DNA of 7,831 nt from Rikenellaceae bacterium (GTDB taxonomy: Bacteria > Bacteroidota > Bacteroidia > Bacteroidales > Rikenellaceae). A program made the position numbers and the translations under genes. Shown here in pieces: positions 1-7,831 of this stretch. Position 1 is the first letter of the stretch, and the number at the start of each line of letters is the position of its first letter. Below the pieces are notes generated by a model. The model did not search any database and was not told the origin of the DNA. It saw only the letters and a list, made by a program, of their open reading frames with translations. The stretch is taken from positions 1-7,831 of the forward strand of contig JAITVB010000049.1 of the NCBI GenBank assembly GCA_031286025.1. Direction: 5' to 3'.

Positions 1-2867
1 CGCCGGTGGGAAGCCGGACAGTGATCGACGTGGCGATGGCGGAAGACGCCACGCTACTCGACGAAGTCGTCGTGATCGGATACGGTACCGTTCGACGACG
101 AGACCTGACCGGAGCGGTGTCATCGGTAAAGAGCGAGGAACTGACAATGACCCCGACGTCCAATGCGATAGAAGCGATGCAAGGCCGCGTGGCCGGGCTC
201 GACATCCAACGCTCTTCGGGGAGAGCCGGTTCGGGTTCGAGCATTCAGCTCCGAGGAAACCGCACGTTGGAGAGGAATACCGAAGACCCGCAGTACAGAG
301 CATCCAACCCCCTTTACATCATCGACGGGATAGCAGGGAGTATCGACAACCTCAACCCGAACGATATCGCCACGATCGACGTGCTGAAAGACGCCTCGTC
401 GACCGCGATCTACGGGTCGCAGGGAGCCAACGGTGTGATCGTGGTGACGACCAAAAAGGCGGATAAAGGGAAAGTGCAGATCGACTTCGACGCCTATGTC
501 GGAATCAACGCCGGAGGACGTTACCCCCACGCCCTGCAGGGCGACGCTTGGTTCGATTACCTTTATGAAGGCTATCGGGCAACCTATCCCAATGCAGCCA
601 AGCCCACGAAAGAGCGGTTGTTGATGGATTACGGCTACTCGGCCGACGCACTGATGCCTTACGTGAACAAGAATCAGTGGATCGACTGGGTGGACGAGAC
701 CCTGCGTACCGGCGTACAGCAGAACTACACGGTCAGCATCCGTGGCGGGAACGATAAGACCCAGGCCAATTTCTCACTGGGATATTACAACAACCAGGGG
801 ATCTACGACAACGACGTCGCCCGTCAATACACGATGCGCGCCGGGGTCAACACCCAGGTGAAAGACTGGGTTTCGGCCGGGATCACGGTCGGGCTGAATT
901 TTCAGGACAACAATACGCGCGGCAGCCGTGTCAACAAGACTTTCGGCATGGTGCCCCTCGGTCAGGTGTATAACGAAGACGGCTCCATCCGTGAAAAACC
1001 CATCGACGGGTTGGAGTCGGTCATAAGCCCGATCGTCGACGATATTTCCGGAACTTACGAAAATAACACGAAAGCGATCAACCTGACGGTGAATCCCTAT
1101 ATCGATTTCAATATCGCCAAGGGCCTCACCCTCCGTTCGATCCTCGGGACTTCGCTGAGCACGAGTCGCGGCGGGATATTCAACAGCGACCACACTTATA
1201 TGGTATTGACCGGCAGTTCGGCCGCTGTGCGGAACGCCACTTACGGCACCAAACTCAATTATGGCTACACGTGGGAAAATATCCTGACCTACAACACGGT
1301 GATCGCCAGAGACCACGAACTGACCGCCACCCTGGTTTCCTCCTGGGCCAACAGCCAACATGAAGAGTCGTCGGCTTACAGCGAAGGATTCCTTTACGAC
1401 GACTACCTCTGGTATGCCCTGAGCACCGGCACCAAAATGACAAACAGTTCCAAGTACAACGGCACCAAGATGATGTCGTTCGCCGGCCGTCTGAACTACG
1501 CTTACAAAGGCAGGTACCTGTTCACTGCGTCTGTCCGCACCGACGGCGCCTCGCAACTTTACAACCACTGGGACACCTTCCCGGCAGCGGCGTTGGCCTG
1601 GCGCATCTCGGACGAAGATTTCATGCAGAACCTCCATTGGTTGGCCAACCTGAAACTGCGTGTCGGCTACGGGGTGTCGGGCAACTCGAACATCGCAGCC
1701 TACTCTTCGCTCACCGAAGTAACCAGTTCGGGACTCGACCCGATGAACCTCGGGGGCGGTCTGATCACAGCGGCCGTGCCTACTTCGGCCGTCGGCAACC
1801 AACAGTTGGGTTGGGAAAGATCCTACAACGCCAACGTCGGGCTCGATATCGGGCTATGGAAGAACCGCGTGGAAGCGACCGTCGAATATTATGACACCGA
1901 CACCAAAGACATCCTCTACGGCCGCAAATTGCCGTATTCGGGTGGCGGCTTCACCGCCAAAACGGCCTATACGATGACGGCCAACCTGGCGCGGATGCGC
2001 AACCGCGGGGTCGAAGTCACCCTGATCACCCGCAACATCGAGAATAAAAACTTCCGTTGGAACTCGACCCTCACTTTTGCCTCCAACAAGGAAGAAGTGC
2101 GGTCGATCGACCTGGGCAGCGGCACGACGCTCGACGATCTGATCTCGTTGGGCCTCTTTATGGGCCACCCGAGCCGGACCACTTTCGGCATCAAAAAACT
2201 GGGTATCTGGCAATTGGGCGAGGAAGCCGACGCTGCCGTATTCGGCCTGCTGCCCGGCGATACGAAGGTGCAGTCGAATCTGACCAAGGTGCGCGACGGC
2301 GTGTGGGTTGACAACACCGACCCGAGCAAGCCCGTGGAATACACCGCCGACAAACCCTACACTGTCAGTTCGAAAGACCGTATCATCTACGGTCAGGGCG
2401 TTCCGAAATGGACGGCCGGGTTCAACAACTCATTCTACTACAAAAACTTCGATCTGACCATATTCGCGATGGCCCGTTGGGGTTATTACATGAATGCCGG
2501 CGTGTTGGGCTTCTGGAAAAGCATCGCGCAGCCCGACAACTACAGCTACTGGACTCCGGAAAATCCGACCAATGACTTTCCTCGGCCCTACCTCCAACGC
2601 ACTGTCCAATACTCCTCGCCTTCGGAAAGCCTGACCGTTGTTGACGGTTCCTACATCAAGGTCAAGAACATCACCTTGGGCTATACGCTTCCGGACAAGA
2701 TCGGCCGCTCGATCGGCCTCGGCCGGGCCCGTGTTTACGGCACGCTCTACAATCCGTTCATCTACACCAAATCCCACCTGCTCAAAGGGGCCGACCCCGA
2801 AACGGGTGCGGGCGACGAATTCCCGCTCTACCGCCAAATGGTATTCGGTGTTAACCTTTCATTCTAA
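1..2867 (+). CDS. SusC/RagA-family TonB-linked outer-membrane transporter, 5'-truncated by the window edge
   Basis: Outer-membrane barrel that, with its SusD partner, imports a bulky nutrient using TonB/ExbBD energy. About 955 codons are visible. The reading frame is open to the left edge, and the in-frame GTG at 6 is probably an internal Val, so the signal peptide and most of the N-terminal carboxypeptidase-regulatory-like domain are missing. The visible start (VIDVAMAEDATLLDEVVVIGYGT) is the end of that domain plus the DEVVVIGYG hallmark (bases 60-86). The plug follows, with QGRVAGLDIQ, an LRGN segment and the SusC signature LYIIDG...LKDASSTAIYGSQGANGVIVVTT (312-458). The rest is a Tyr/Trp/Asn-rich beta-barrel ending in Phe (VFGVNLSF), the usual terminal aromatic for BAM-mediated insertion. 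SusC proteins usually run about 1000-1100 residues, so only a short N-terminal part is lost. The gene lies 12 bases upstream of the susD homologue, almost certainly co-transcribed. The family is certain; the substrate cannot be told from this sequence. Confidence 0.96.
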   Translation, partial: PVGSRTVIDVAMAEDATLLDEVVVIGYGTVRRRDLTGAVSSVKSEELTMTPTSNAIEAMQGRVAGLDIQRSSGRAGSGSSIQLRGNRTLERNTEDPQYRASNPLYIIDGIAGSIDNLNPNDIATIDVLKDASSTAIYGSQGANGVIVVTTKKADKGKVQIDFDAYVGINAGGRYPHALQGDAWFDYLYEGYRATYPNAAKPTKERLLMDYGYSADALMPYVNKNQWIDWVDETLRTGVQQNYTVSIRGGNDKTQANFSLGYYNNQGIYDNDVARQYTMRAGVNTQVKDWVSAGITVGLNFQDNNTRGSRVNKTFGMVPLGQVYNEDGSIREKPIDGLESVISPIVDDISGTYENNTKAINLTVNPYIDFNIAKGLTLRSILGTSLSTSRGGIFNSDHTYMVLTGSSAAVRNATYGTKLNYGYTWENILTYNTVIARDHELTATLVSSWANSQHEESSAYSEGFLYDDYLWYALSTGTKMTNSSKYNGTKMMSFAGRLNYAYKGRYLFTASVRTDGASQLYNHWDTFPAAALAWRISDEDFMQNLHWLANLKLRVGYGVSGNSNIAAYSSLTEVTSSGLDPMNLGGGLITAAVPTSAVGNQQLGWERSYNANVGLDIGLWKNRVEATVEYYDTDTKDILYGRKLPYSGGGFTAKTAYTMTANLARMRNRGVEVTLITRNIENKNFRWNSTLTFASNKEEVRSIDLGSGTTLDDLISLGLFMGHPSRTTFGIKKLGIWQLGEEADAAVFGLLPGDTKVQSNLTKVRDGVWVDNTDPSKPVEYTADKPYTVSSKDRIIYGQGVPKWTAGFNNSFYYKNFDLTIFAMARWGYYMNAGVLGFWKSIAQPDNYSYWTPENPTNDFPRPYLQRTVQYSSPSESLTVVDGSYIKVKNITLGYTLPDKIGRSIGLGRARVYGTLYNPFIYTKSHLLKGADPETGAGDEFPLYRQMVFGVNLSF

Positions 2868-2879
2868 AAATACGCGAAC

Positions 2880-4763
2880 ATGATGAAAAGAATATATCAA
2901 ATCACAGCAGCCCTTCTTCTGGCGGGGGGAGCATTTACTTCCTGCTCGTTGGACGAATGGAACCCGTCGACGGTCGACCTCGAAACGGCCTGGAAATACA
3001 AGACCGGGTATGAAAGCCTGATCAACTATTGCTACGACGGCCTCTACTATTTCTACGGCAAACTCGATGGGATCAGCGCTATGGAAATGGGCACCGACCT
3101 GTGGGCGAACTACGGGAACAATGAAGCCGGGTTCATTCTCTATAACAGCAACATGAACACCCAGTTGGGAACCCTTCAGGTCTTCTGGCAGGGCTTCTAC
3201 TCGACGGTCAACTACTGCAACCTGGCCATCCTTTATGCCGAAACCGTGCAAGGGTACACGGAAGACGAACTGAAAGCCAAAGTGGCCGAAGCCTACTTCC
3301 TGCGCGGTTGGTCGAACTGGCATCTGGTGGAACAGTTCGGCGGCGTGGTGCTCCGCACCGAGCCTTCGACCATAACCGGGCCGGACAACTTCCCGACCCG
3401 CAGCAGCGAAGAGGAGTTCTACGACCTGATCATCTCCGACCTGCAATATGCCTGCCAGTACCTGCCGATGTCGCAAGCCGGCGAGCGGGGCCGCTTGACG
3501 AAAAAAGCCGCCTATGCCATGCTGGCCAAAGCCTGCCTGCAACGCACCCGCCTGGGCGACAAGGAAAAATATGCCAAAATGGCCCTCGACGCCGCCCAGG
3601 AACTGATCAACAACCAGAGCAAGTACGGCATTGCCCTCTACAAGAGCGACGCCACGACCTCGGGCTTTGCCAAGTTGTGGGACGGGAACAATAACAAAAA
3701 CAACTCCGAATTCCTCTTCCTCGAAGCTGTCGACGGAACCAACGGCCAACAACCGGAAGGTTGGAACCGCGGCCGTACCCGCCAGTATTACGTGATGGAC
3801 TGCCGTACTGTCGGCGCCGTTTGGGGCACCCAGGAGAGCGACGCTTGGTTGAGCCGTGCCAACACCACGAACTACAAACCGACGAAGTACCTGCTGACCT
3901 CGATCTTCGAGCCGGTGCGGGATCCGGCCGACACCCGTTTCGGCGTGTCGTTCTTTACGGAATATTACAACGCAACCTGGGCCGACAAGACCATTACCGA
4001 AAGCATGGTCAATACCTATAACAAGAACCCCAACCTGGTGGGCCACGTGATCCTCAACACCGCAGGCACAGCCACGTCGTTGGTAGGCGGTTCGAGAAAC
4101 GTCAACCGCATGTGCGTGACCAACATGGTCGATAACGACGGAGATGGTTGGCTCGACGGCTTGAGCATCCTTACGCCCAACTGGACGATGGACGCACAGC
4201 AAAAGAAAGACGTGCCCTTCTGGGTAGTCGATCCGTCGGATCAGTTCGATGCCACCGGGAAATGGGCGACCGTCGACACGAACCCGACGATGGGCAATTT
4301 GGTCAAGAACATCTTTCCGTCGCTCAAAAAATTCTCGGCCACGGAATGGATCTACGACCGCCAGTATTGGATGGGCGACTTCCCGATCATCCGCCTGGGC
4401 GACGTTTACCTGATGGCTGCCGAAGCCGCCCTGCTCTACAACAACGACAAGGCGACGGCAACCACCTACGTGAACGAGATCCGCAAACGTGCCGCGGTGA
4501 CCGGCCGCGAAAGCGAGATGGAGGTCACCCAGGATCAGGTGACGTTCGACTTTATTCTGGCCGAACGCGGACGCGAACTGGTCGGCGAGCAGTGCCGTTG
4601 GTACGACCTCAAACGCATGGGTAGACTGACGAAAGCTTACCTGCAACAAACCAACCCGGACATCCTGTTCTTCGACGAGTCGAAGCATCAGGTTCGGCCG
4701 ATTCCGCAAACCTACCTCGATGCCATCGCCAACCCGAGCGAATTCGGGAACAATGGCTATTGA
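2880..4763 (+). CDS. SusD/RagB-family nutrient-binding surface lipoprotein
   Basis: Complete 627-residue lipoprotein expected to act as the hinged lid of the adjacent SusC barrel on the cell surface. The N-terminus MMKRIYQITAALLLAGG is a signal peptide with lipobox FTSC, giving lipidated Cys22. The following SLDE places acidic residues just after the Cys, like Bacteroidota lipoprotein export signals. SusD landmarks in order: FWQGFYSTVNYCNLAI, then the TPR-like helix AEAYFLRGW (136-144) followed by HLVEQFGGV; GRLTKKAAYAMLAKACL; FPIIRLGDVYLMAAEA (501-516); and the C-terminal signature AERGRELVGEQCRWYDLKR (561-579) with VRPIP and NPSEFGNNGY at the end. The length is normal for the family. Two ATGs stand in tandem (2880 and 2883) and either may be used. 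No strong Shine-Dalgarno is seen, as is usual in this phylum, and the upstream bases are A-rich. An unusual DNDGDGWLDG stretch at 418-427 resembles a calcium-binding loop. The ligand is unknown. Confidence 0.96.
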   Translation: MMKRIYQITAALLLAGGAFTSCSLDEWNPSTVDLETAWKYKTGYESLINYCYDGLYYFYGKLDGISAMEMGTDLWANYGNNEAGFILYNSNMNTQLGTLQVFWQGFYSTVNYCNLAILYAETVQGYTEDELKAKVAEAYFLRGWSNWHLVEQFGGVVLRTEPSTITGPDNFPTRSSEEEFYDLIISDLQYACQYLPMSQAGERGRLTKKAAYAMLAKACLQRTRLGDKEKYAKMALDAAQELINNQSKYGIALYKSDATTSGFAKLWDGNNNKNNSEFLFLEAVDGTNGQQPEGWNRGRTRQYYVMDCRTVGAVWGTQESDAWLSRANTTNYKPTKYLLTSIFEPVRDPADTRFGVSFFTEYYNATWADKTITESMVNTYNKNPNLVGHVILNTAGTATSLVGGSRNVNRMCVTNMVDNDGDGWLDGLSILTPNWTMDAQQKKDVPFWVVDPSDQFDATGKWATVDTNPTMGNLVKNIFPSLKKFSATEWIYDRQYWMGDFPIIRLGDVYLMAAEAALLYNNDKATATTYVNEIRKRAAVTGRESEMEVTQDQVTFDFILAERGRELVGEQCRWYDLKRMGRLTKAYLQQTNPDILFFDESKHQVRPIPQTYLDAIANPSEFGNNGY

Positions 4764-4775
4764 TCGAGCCGGTGT

Positions 4776-4813
4776 AAAAAAGCGAGGCGCCCATGACCGG
4801 GCGCCTCGCTTTT
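4776..4813. terminator. Bidirectional intrinsic terminator between susD homologue and prfC
   Basis: A perfect 15-bp inverted repeat: left arm AAAAGCGAGGCGCCC (4778-4792), six-base loop ATGACC (4793-4798), right arm GGGCGCCTCGCTTTT (4799-4813). The core is GC-rich. The plus-strand side ends in four T, and the minus-strand transcript would end in six U (A4776-4781 on the plus strand). The hairpin sits 14 bases from the susD stop and 14 bases from the prfC stop, so it can end both convergent transcripts. The longer U run suggests stronger termination of prfC, which is an inference. Confidence 0.93.
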
Positions 4814-4827
4814 AGTTATGTGTCCGG

Positions 4828-6408
4828 CTAAAACTCGGACGTAAAATGGAAGCTGATCTTCGGAAAACGCTCGATGGCTTGTGAGAGCGCATAGGAAGTG
4901 TCCGCCAAAAAGACTTCGCGGCCCTGCTTGTCGACGGCCAGGTTGGTGTATTTTCGCTTACGAAAGTCTTCCATTTGTTCGCGGTCGTCGCTCTCGATCC
5001 AACACGCCTTGTAAAGGCTGATCGGCTCGTAGCGGCATTTGGCCCCGTACTCGTGCTCCAAACGGTACTGAATTACGTCGAACTGCAGCATCCCCACTGT
5101 GCCGATGATCTTGCGGCCGTTCATCTTACTGGTAAAGAGTTGGGCCACACCTTCGTCCATCAGTTGGTCGACGCCTTTGGCCAACTGTTTGAATTTCATC
5201 GGGTCGGCATTTTCGATGTAGCGGAACAGCTCGGGTGAAAAGCTCGGAATGCCGGTGAATTTCAGCTTTTCGCCTTCGGTCAGCGCATCGCCAATCTTGA
5301 AGTTGCCCGTATCGTGCAGGCCGATGATATCGCCCGGATAGGCGAAGTCGACGATCGACTTTTTGTCGGCCATAAAAGCGTTCGGACTCGAAAATTTCAG
5401 CGACTTGCCGCTGTCGACGTGCAGGTAGGGCCTGTTGCGTTCGAACGTACCCGAGCATATTTTCAGGAACGCGATGCGGTCGCGGTGGTTGGGATCGATG
5501 TTGGCATGGATTTTAAAGACGAAACCGGTCAACTTTTCTTCGCAGGGGTCGACCATGCGCCCGACGGTTTTCGACGGCCGCGGCGACGGGGCGATCTGCA
5601 CAAAGCAGTCGAGCAGTTCCATCACCCCGAAATTGCTCAGCGCGCTACCGAAAAAGACCGGGGCCACTTCGCCCGAGAGGTAGGTGTCGAGTTCGAACGG
5701 CGGATAAACGCCGTTGACCAGTTCGAGGTCGGTGCGGAGGGCGTCGACATTTTTCGGAGAAATGTATTCTTTGAGTTTGTCGTCGTAGAGGTCGATCTCA
5801 ACCACTTCGCCGTCGCGGCTCTGACGATCCTGGCCGAGAAAGAGGCTCAACTTACTTTCGTAAAGGTTATAAACCCCGCGGAACGACGGGCCGCCACCGA
5901 TGGGCCACGCCAACGGGCGCACCTGGATGTTGAGTTCGTTCTCGATTTCGTCCAACAGGTCGAAAGCGTCTTTCCCGCTGCGGTCGAGTTTGTTGACGAA
6001 AACCATCACCGGCGTGTTGCGCATCCGGCACACCTCCATCAACTTGCGGGTCTGGGTTTCGACCCCCTTGGCGCAGTCGATCACGATGATCACGCTGTCC
6101 ACGGCCGTCAGCGTACGATAGGTATCCTCCGCAAAGTCTTCGTGGCCCGGGGTGTCAAGGATATTGACCTTAAGCCCCTTGTATTCGAAACCCATCACTG
6201 ACGTGGCGACCGAGATGCCGCGTTGGCGTTCGATCTCCATAAAGTCCGAGGTGGCTCCTTTCTTGATTTTGTTACTTTTGACGGCGCCGGCGGTGTGGAT
6301 TGCCCCCCCGAAGAGGAGCAATTTTTCGGTCAGCGTCGTTTTCCCCGCGTCGGGGTGGGCAATCACCGCAAAGGTGCGGCGGCGTTTGATCTCTTCTTTT
6401 AACTCCAT
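4828..6408 (-). CDS. prfC: Peptide chain release factor 3 (RF3), translational GTPase
   Basis: Complete 526-residue cytoplasmic GTPase that ejects RF1/RF2 from the ribosome after peptide release; E. coli RF3 has 529 residues. All G motifs are intact: G1 AHPDAGKTT (17-25), G2 region [11 protein letters not shown] (61-71), G3 DTPGHEDF (85-92), G4 NKLD (138-141), and a G5-like SALSNFGV further on. [14 protein letters not shown] and the RF3-type C-terminal half ([27 protein letters not shown], then the region around YKACWIES) separate it from EF-G and from the tetracycline-resistance ribosomal protection proteins. The ATG at 6408 puts [25 protein letters not shown] in the usual RF3 register, about ten residues before the first strand, so the start is well placed. 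The stop is TAG. The gene converges on the susC/susD pair across the shared terminator and lies downstream of nadB on the same strand, 177 bases away. It is probably transcribed from its own promoter in that spacer. No damaged residues are seen. Confidence 0.97.
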   Translation of the reverse strand: MELKEEIKRRRTFAVIAHPDAGKTTLTEKLLLFGGAIHTAGAVKSNKIKKGATSDFMEIERQRGISVATSVMGFEYKGLKVNILDTPGHEDFAEDTYRTLTAVDSVIIVIDCAKGVETQTRKLMEVCRMRNTPVMVFVNKLDRSGKDAFDLLDEIENELNIQVRPLAWPIGGGPSFRGVYNLYESKLSLFLGQDRQSRDGEVVEIDLYDDKLKEYISPKNVDALRTDLELVNGVYPPFELDTYLSGEVAPVFFGSALSNFGVMELLDCFVQIAPSPRPSKTVGRMVDPCEEKLTGFVFKIHANIDPNHRDRIAFLKICSGTFERNRPYLHVDSGKSLKFSSPNAFMADKKSIVDFAYPGDIIGLHDTGNFKIGDALTEGEKLKFTGIPSFSPELFRYIENADPMKFKQLAKGVDQLMDEGVAQLFTSKMNGRKIIGTVGMLQFDVIQYRLEHEYGAKCRYEPISLYKACWIESDDREQMEDFRKRKYTNLAVDKQGREVFLADTSYALSQAIERFPKISFHFTSEF

Positions 6409-6502
6409 TTATGTTATGCGGGGTTATTCTTAAGGTTCGGGATAACTTCAGTTCCTAAAAAATGACTTTGATCACCTGATCTTAAAGCAAGAAGAATGGA
6501 TG

Positions 6503-6541
6503 ATTTTGTCAATAACATTTATTTTCAATGAGTTAAACAAA
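6503..6541 (-). promoter_or_regulatory. Possible Bacteroidota-type promoter for prfC (weak match)
   Basis: The 177-base spacer between prfC and nadB is much more AT-rich than the genes. Read on the minus strand it has a TTTG (plus-strand CAAA, 6538-6541), then 20 bases, then TGTTATTG (6510-6517). This compares with the Bacteroidota consensus TTTG / 19-21 bases / TAnnTTTG. The -33 element matches fully, but the -7 element matches only four of six defined positions. Transcription would begin near 6503, leaving a leader of roughly 95 bases. A GATCA-CC-TGATC small inverted repeat (around 6470-6481) would fall in that leader; its meaning is unknown. The site is weakly supported. Confidence 0.22.
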
Positions 6542-6585
6542 ATTTGAATCCGGGGAAAGGATGATTAAGTTATCTTGAACCATGC

Positions 6586-7831
6586 TTAATATTCAGTGGC
6601 TTTGGCGTTGTTGGCCGGGTAGTCGAGAGTGTAGTGCAGGCCGACGCTCTCTTTTTTCTGTTGGGCCTGCTTGATGATCAGGTAGCCCACGGCTATCATG
6701 TTACGCAATTCACAAAGATGTTGGCTCAGGGTCGACACGGTGTAAAGTTCCTCCGTCTCCTGAAAAATGATTTCGAGGCGGCGCATCGCACGGGCCAGGC
6801 GCAGGTCGCTGCGGACAATGCCCACGTAGTTACTCATGATCTGCTGCATCTCCTTGTAGTTCTGGGTAATGAGCACCATCTCTTCGGGGTGCGACGTGCC
6901 TTCATAATCCCAGGCAGGGATGTCCCTGTTGATTTCCACTTCGTTGATCCGCGGGAAGATGTGTTTGGCCGCCTGGTCGGCATAGACGGCGGCCTCGATC
7001 AGTGAATTGGAAGCCAGACGGTTAGCGCCGTGCAACCCCGTGCAAGAGGTTTCGCCCAAGGCATACAGGCGGCGGATCGACGACTCGCCGTTCTCGTTGA
7101 CCTTCACCCCGCCGCAGCAGTAGTGGGCCGCCGGAACGACCGGGATCATGTCCTTCGTGATATCGATCCCCTCTGACAGACATTTTTCGTAGATGTTCGG
7201 GAAGTGGGCGATGATATCCGCGGCATCCTTATGCGTAACATCCAGATAAACAAAATCATCCCCCCTCGTTTTCATTTCGTTGTCGATGGCGCGGGCGGTC
7301 ACGTCGCGCGGGGCGATCGACCCCATCGGGTGATATTTGCGCATGAACTCCTTGCCGTCGTGCGTGCGGAGAATGCCGCCGAAGCCGCGCATCGCCTCGG
7401 TAATGAGGAACGACGGGCGCTCGCCCGGATTATAGAGGGCCGTGGGGTGGAACTGGATATACTCCATGTTTTCGACCACTCCCTTGGCGCGATGTATCAT
7501 TGCGATGCCGTCGCCGGTCGACACGGTCGGGTTGGTCGTCGTGTGGTAGATGTTACCGATGCCGCCCGCGGCCAACACCGTAAATTTTGACAGGATCGTA
7601 TTGACCTGTTGGCGTTTCAGGTCGAGTACATAAGCTCCATAGCAGGTGATGCCCGGAGTCGATTTTTTGACCAATTGGCCCAGATGGTGTTGAGTGAGGA
7701 CATCGACGGCGAAATGGTGTTCCATCACCTCGATATTCTTGTGTTTTTTGACCTGGCGCACCAGGGCGCGTTCGATCTCGTAGCCCGTGTTGTCCTTGTG
7801 GTGCAGCACGCGCGATTCGCTGTGGCCCCCT
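6586..7831 (-). CDS. nadB: L-aspartate oxidase, 5'-truncated by the window edge
   Basis: FAD enzyme that oxidises L-aspartate to iminoaspartate, which NadA condenses with dihydroxyacetone phosphate to quinolinate in de novo NAD synthesis. The last 414 residues are visible, and the frame stays open to the right edge. The visible part starts GGHSESRVLHHKD, just after the point where the family has its substrate-contacting Glu, so the GTG at 7809 is an internal Val, not a start. The N-terminal FAD-binding glycine motif, roughly 110-120 residues, is off the window. Visible family motifs: LAAGGIGNIYHTTTNP, TGDGIAMIHRAKG, QFHPTAL (about 7444-7455), IAPRDVTARAID (about 7283-7318), PAAHYCCGGV (about 7105-7134) and GLHGANRLASNSLIEA (about 7000-7040). 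These carry the His and Arg residues equivalent to the catalytic/substrate set of E. coli NadB (His244, Arg290, His351, Arg386). Together with the NadB-type C-terminal helical region they favour NadB over succinate dehydrogenase/fumarate reductase flavoproteins. The stop is TAA at 6586-6588. No clear terminator follows, so some read-through into prfC is possible. Confidence 0.95.
   Translation of the reverse strand, partial: GGHSESRVLHHKDNTGYEIERALVRQVKKHKNIEVMEHHFAVDVLTQHHLGQLVKKSTPGITCYGAYVLDLKRQQVNTILSKFTVLAAGGIGNIYHTTTNPTVSTGDGIAMIHRAKGVVENMEYIQFHPTALYNPGERPSFLITEAMRGFGGILRTHDGKEFMRKYHPMGSIAPRDVTARAIDNEMKTRGDDFVYLDVTHKDAADIIAHFPNIYEKCLSEGIDITKDMIPVVPAAHYCCGGVKVNENGESSIRRLYALGETSCTGLHGANRLASNSLIEAAVYADQAAKHIFPRINEVEINRDIPAWDYEGTSHPEEMVLITQNYKEMQQIMSNYVGIVRSDLRLARAMRRLEIIFQETEELYTVSTLSQHLCELRNMIAVGYLIIKQAQQKKESVGLHYTLDYPANNAKATEY

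Noticed and set aside
6..8. GTG as a start codon of the SusC homologue
   Set aside because: The frame is open to the left edge and the residues here match the end of the carboxypeptidase-regulatory-like domain. A start here would leave the protein without a signal peptide. It is an internal Val.
774..1802. A 342-codon minus-strand open frame antisense to the SusC gene
   Set aside because: Same codon-aligned register with the sense frame and the same explanation. The sense strand is a clear SusC barrel and the antisense translation shows no known motif.
2859..4709. A 616-codon open frame on the minus strand lying almost exactly antisense to the SusD gene
   Set aside because: Its codons are in exact register with the sense codons (4709 is the third base of sense codon 610). 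In that register antisense stops correspond only to sense TTA, CTA and TCA, which are rare in this GC-rich gene. The translation is rich in Val, Gly, His, Arg and Phe with no recognisable domain, while the sense strand has full SusD hallmarks. It is a codon-bias shadow.
5314..6201. A 295-codon plus-strand open frame antisense to prfC
   Set aside because: It is codon-aligned with prfC, whose GTPase motifs are unambiguous on the opposite strand. The protein has no recognisable fold and would have to be transcribed into prfC. A similar 128-codon frame at 7204-7590 against nadB is rejected for the same reason.
4828..6408. Tetracycline-resistance ribosomal protection protein or EF-G instead of RF3
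   Set aside because: The length (526 residues) and the RF3-type N-terminus and C-terminal half fit RF3. Tet(M/Q)-type proteins and EF-G are about 640-700 residues with additional C-terminal domains that are absent here.
6496..6531. Short plus-strand ORF of 11 codons (MDDFVNNIYFQ) in the nadB-prfC spacer
   Set aside because: Too short to be distinguished from chance in AT-rich DNA. There is no supporting ribosome-binding signal or neighbouring attenuator structure.

Overview
The window looks like chromosomal DNA of a GC-rich Bacteroidota, most likely order Bacteroidales and possibly a Rikenellaceae/Alistipes-like gut lineage. The phylum call rests on a SusC/SusD outer-membrane pair, which is close to diagnostic. 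The family-level guess rests only on GC-rich coding sequence with clearly AT-richer spacers, so it is tentative. No RNA gene, CRISPR array, insertion sequence, integrase, phage gene or long repeat is visible.

Layout. Bases 1-2867 (+) hold most of a SusC/RagA-type TonB-dependent outer-membrane transporter whose 5' end lies outside the window. Twelve bases later, 2880-4763 (+) encode a complete SusD/RagB-type surface lipoprotein. A perfect 15-bp hairpin at 4778-4813, with A and T runs on its two sides, separates this pair from the convergent gene at 4828-6408 (-), a complete peptide chain release factor 3 (prfC). A 177-bp AT-rich spacer follows. From 6586 to the right edge (-) lies the C-terminal three quarters or so of L-aspartate oxidase (nadB), whose 5' end is off the window.

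How the genes work together. SusC and SusD homologues form a lid-and-barrel complex: the SusD lipoprotein caps the SusC barrel and TonB/ExbBD energy drives import of a glycan, peptide or other large nutrient. The transcript appears to end right after susD. No glycoside hydrolase, surface glycan-binding protein, sensor or anti-sigma factor is in view, so the substrate cannot be named. prfC (recycling of RF1/RF2 after termination) and nadB (first step of NAD synthesis from aspartate) are unrelated housekeeping genes that share only strand and neighbourhood.

I found no convincing new biological system. The points most worth a second look are a calcium-loop-like DxDGDGxxD segment inside the SusD protein, the symmetric bidirectional terminator, and the apparent absence of PUL genes downstream of the SusC/SusD pair.
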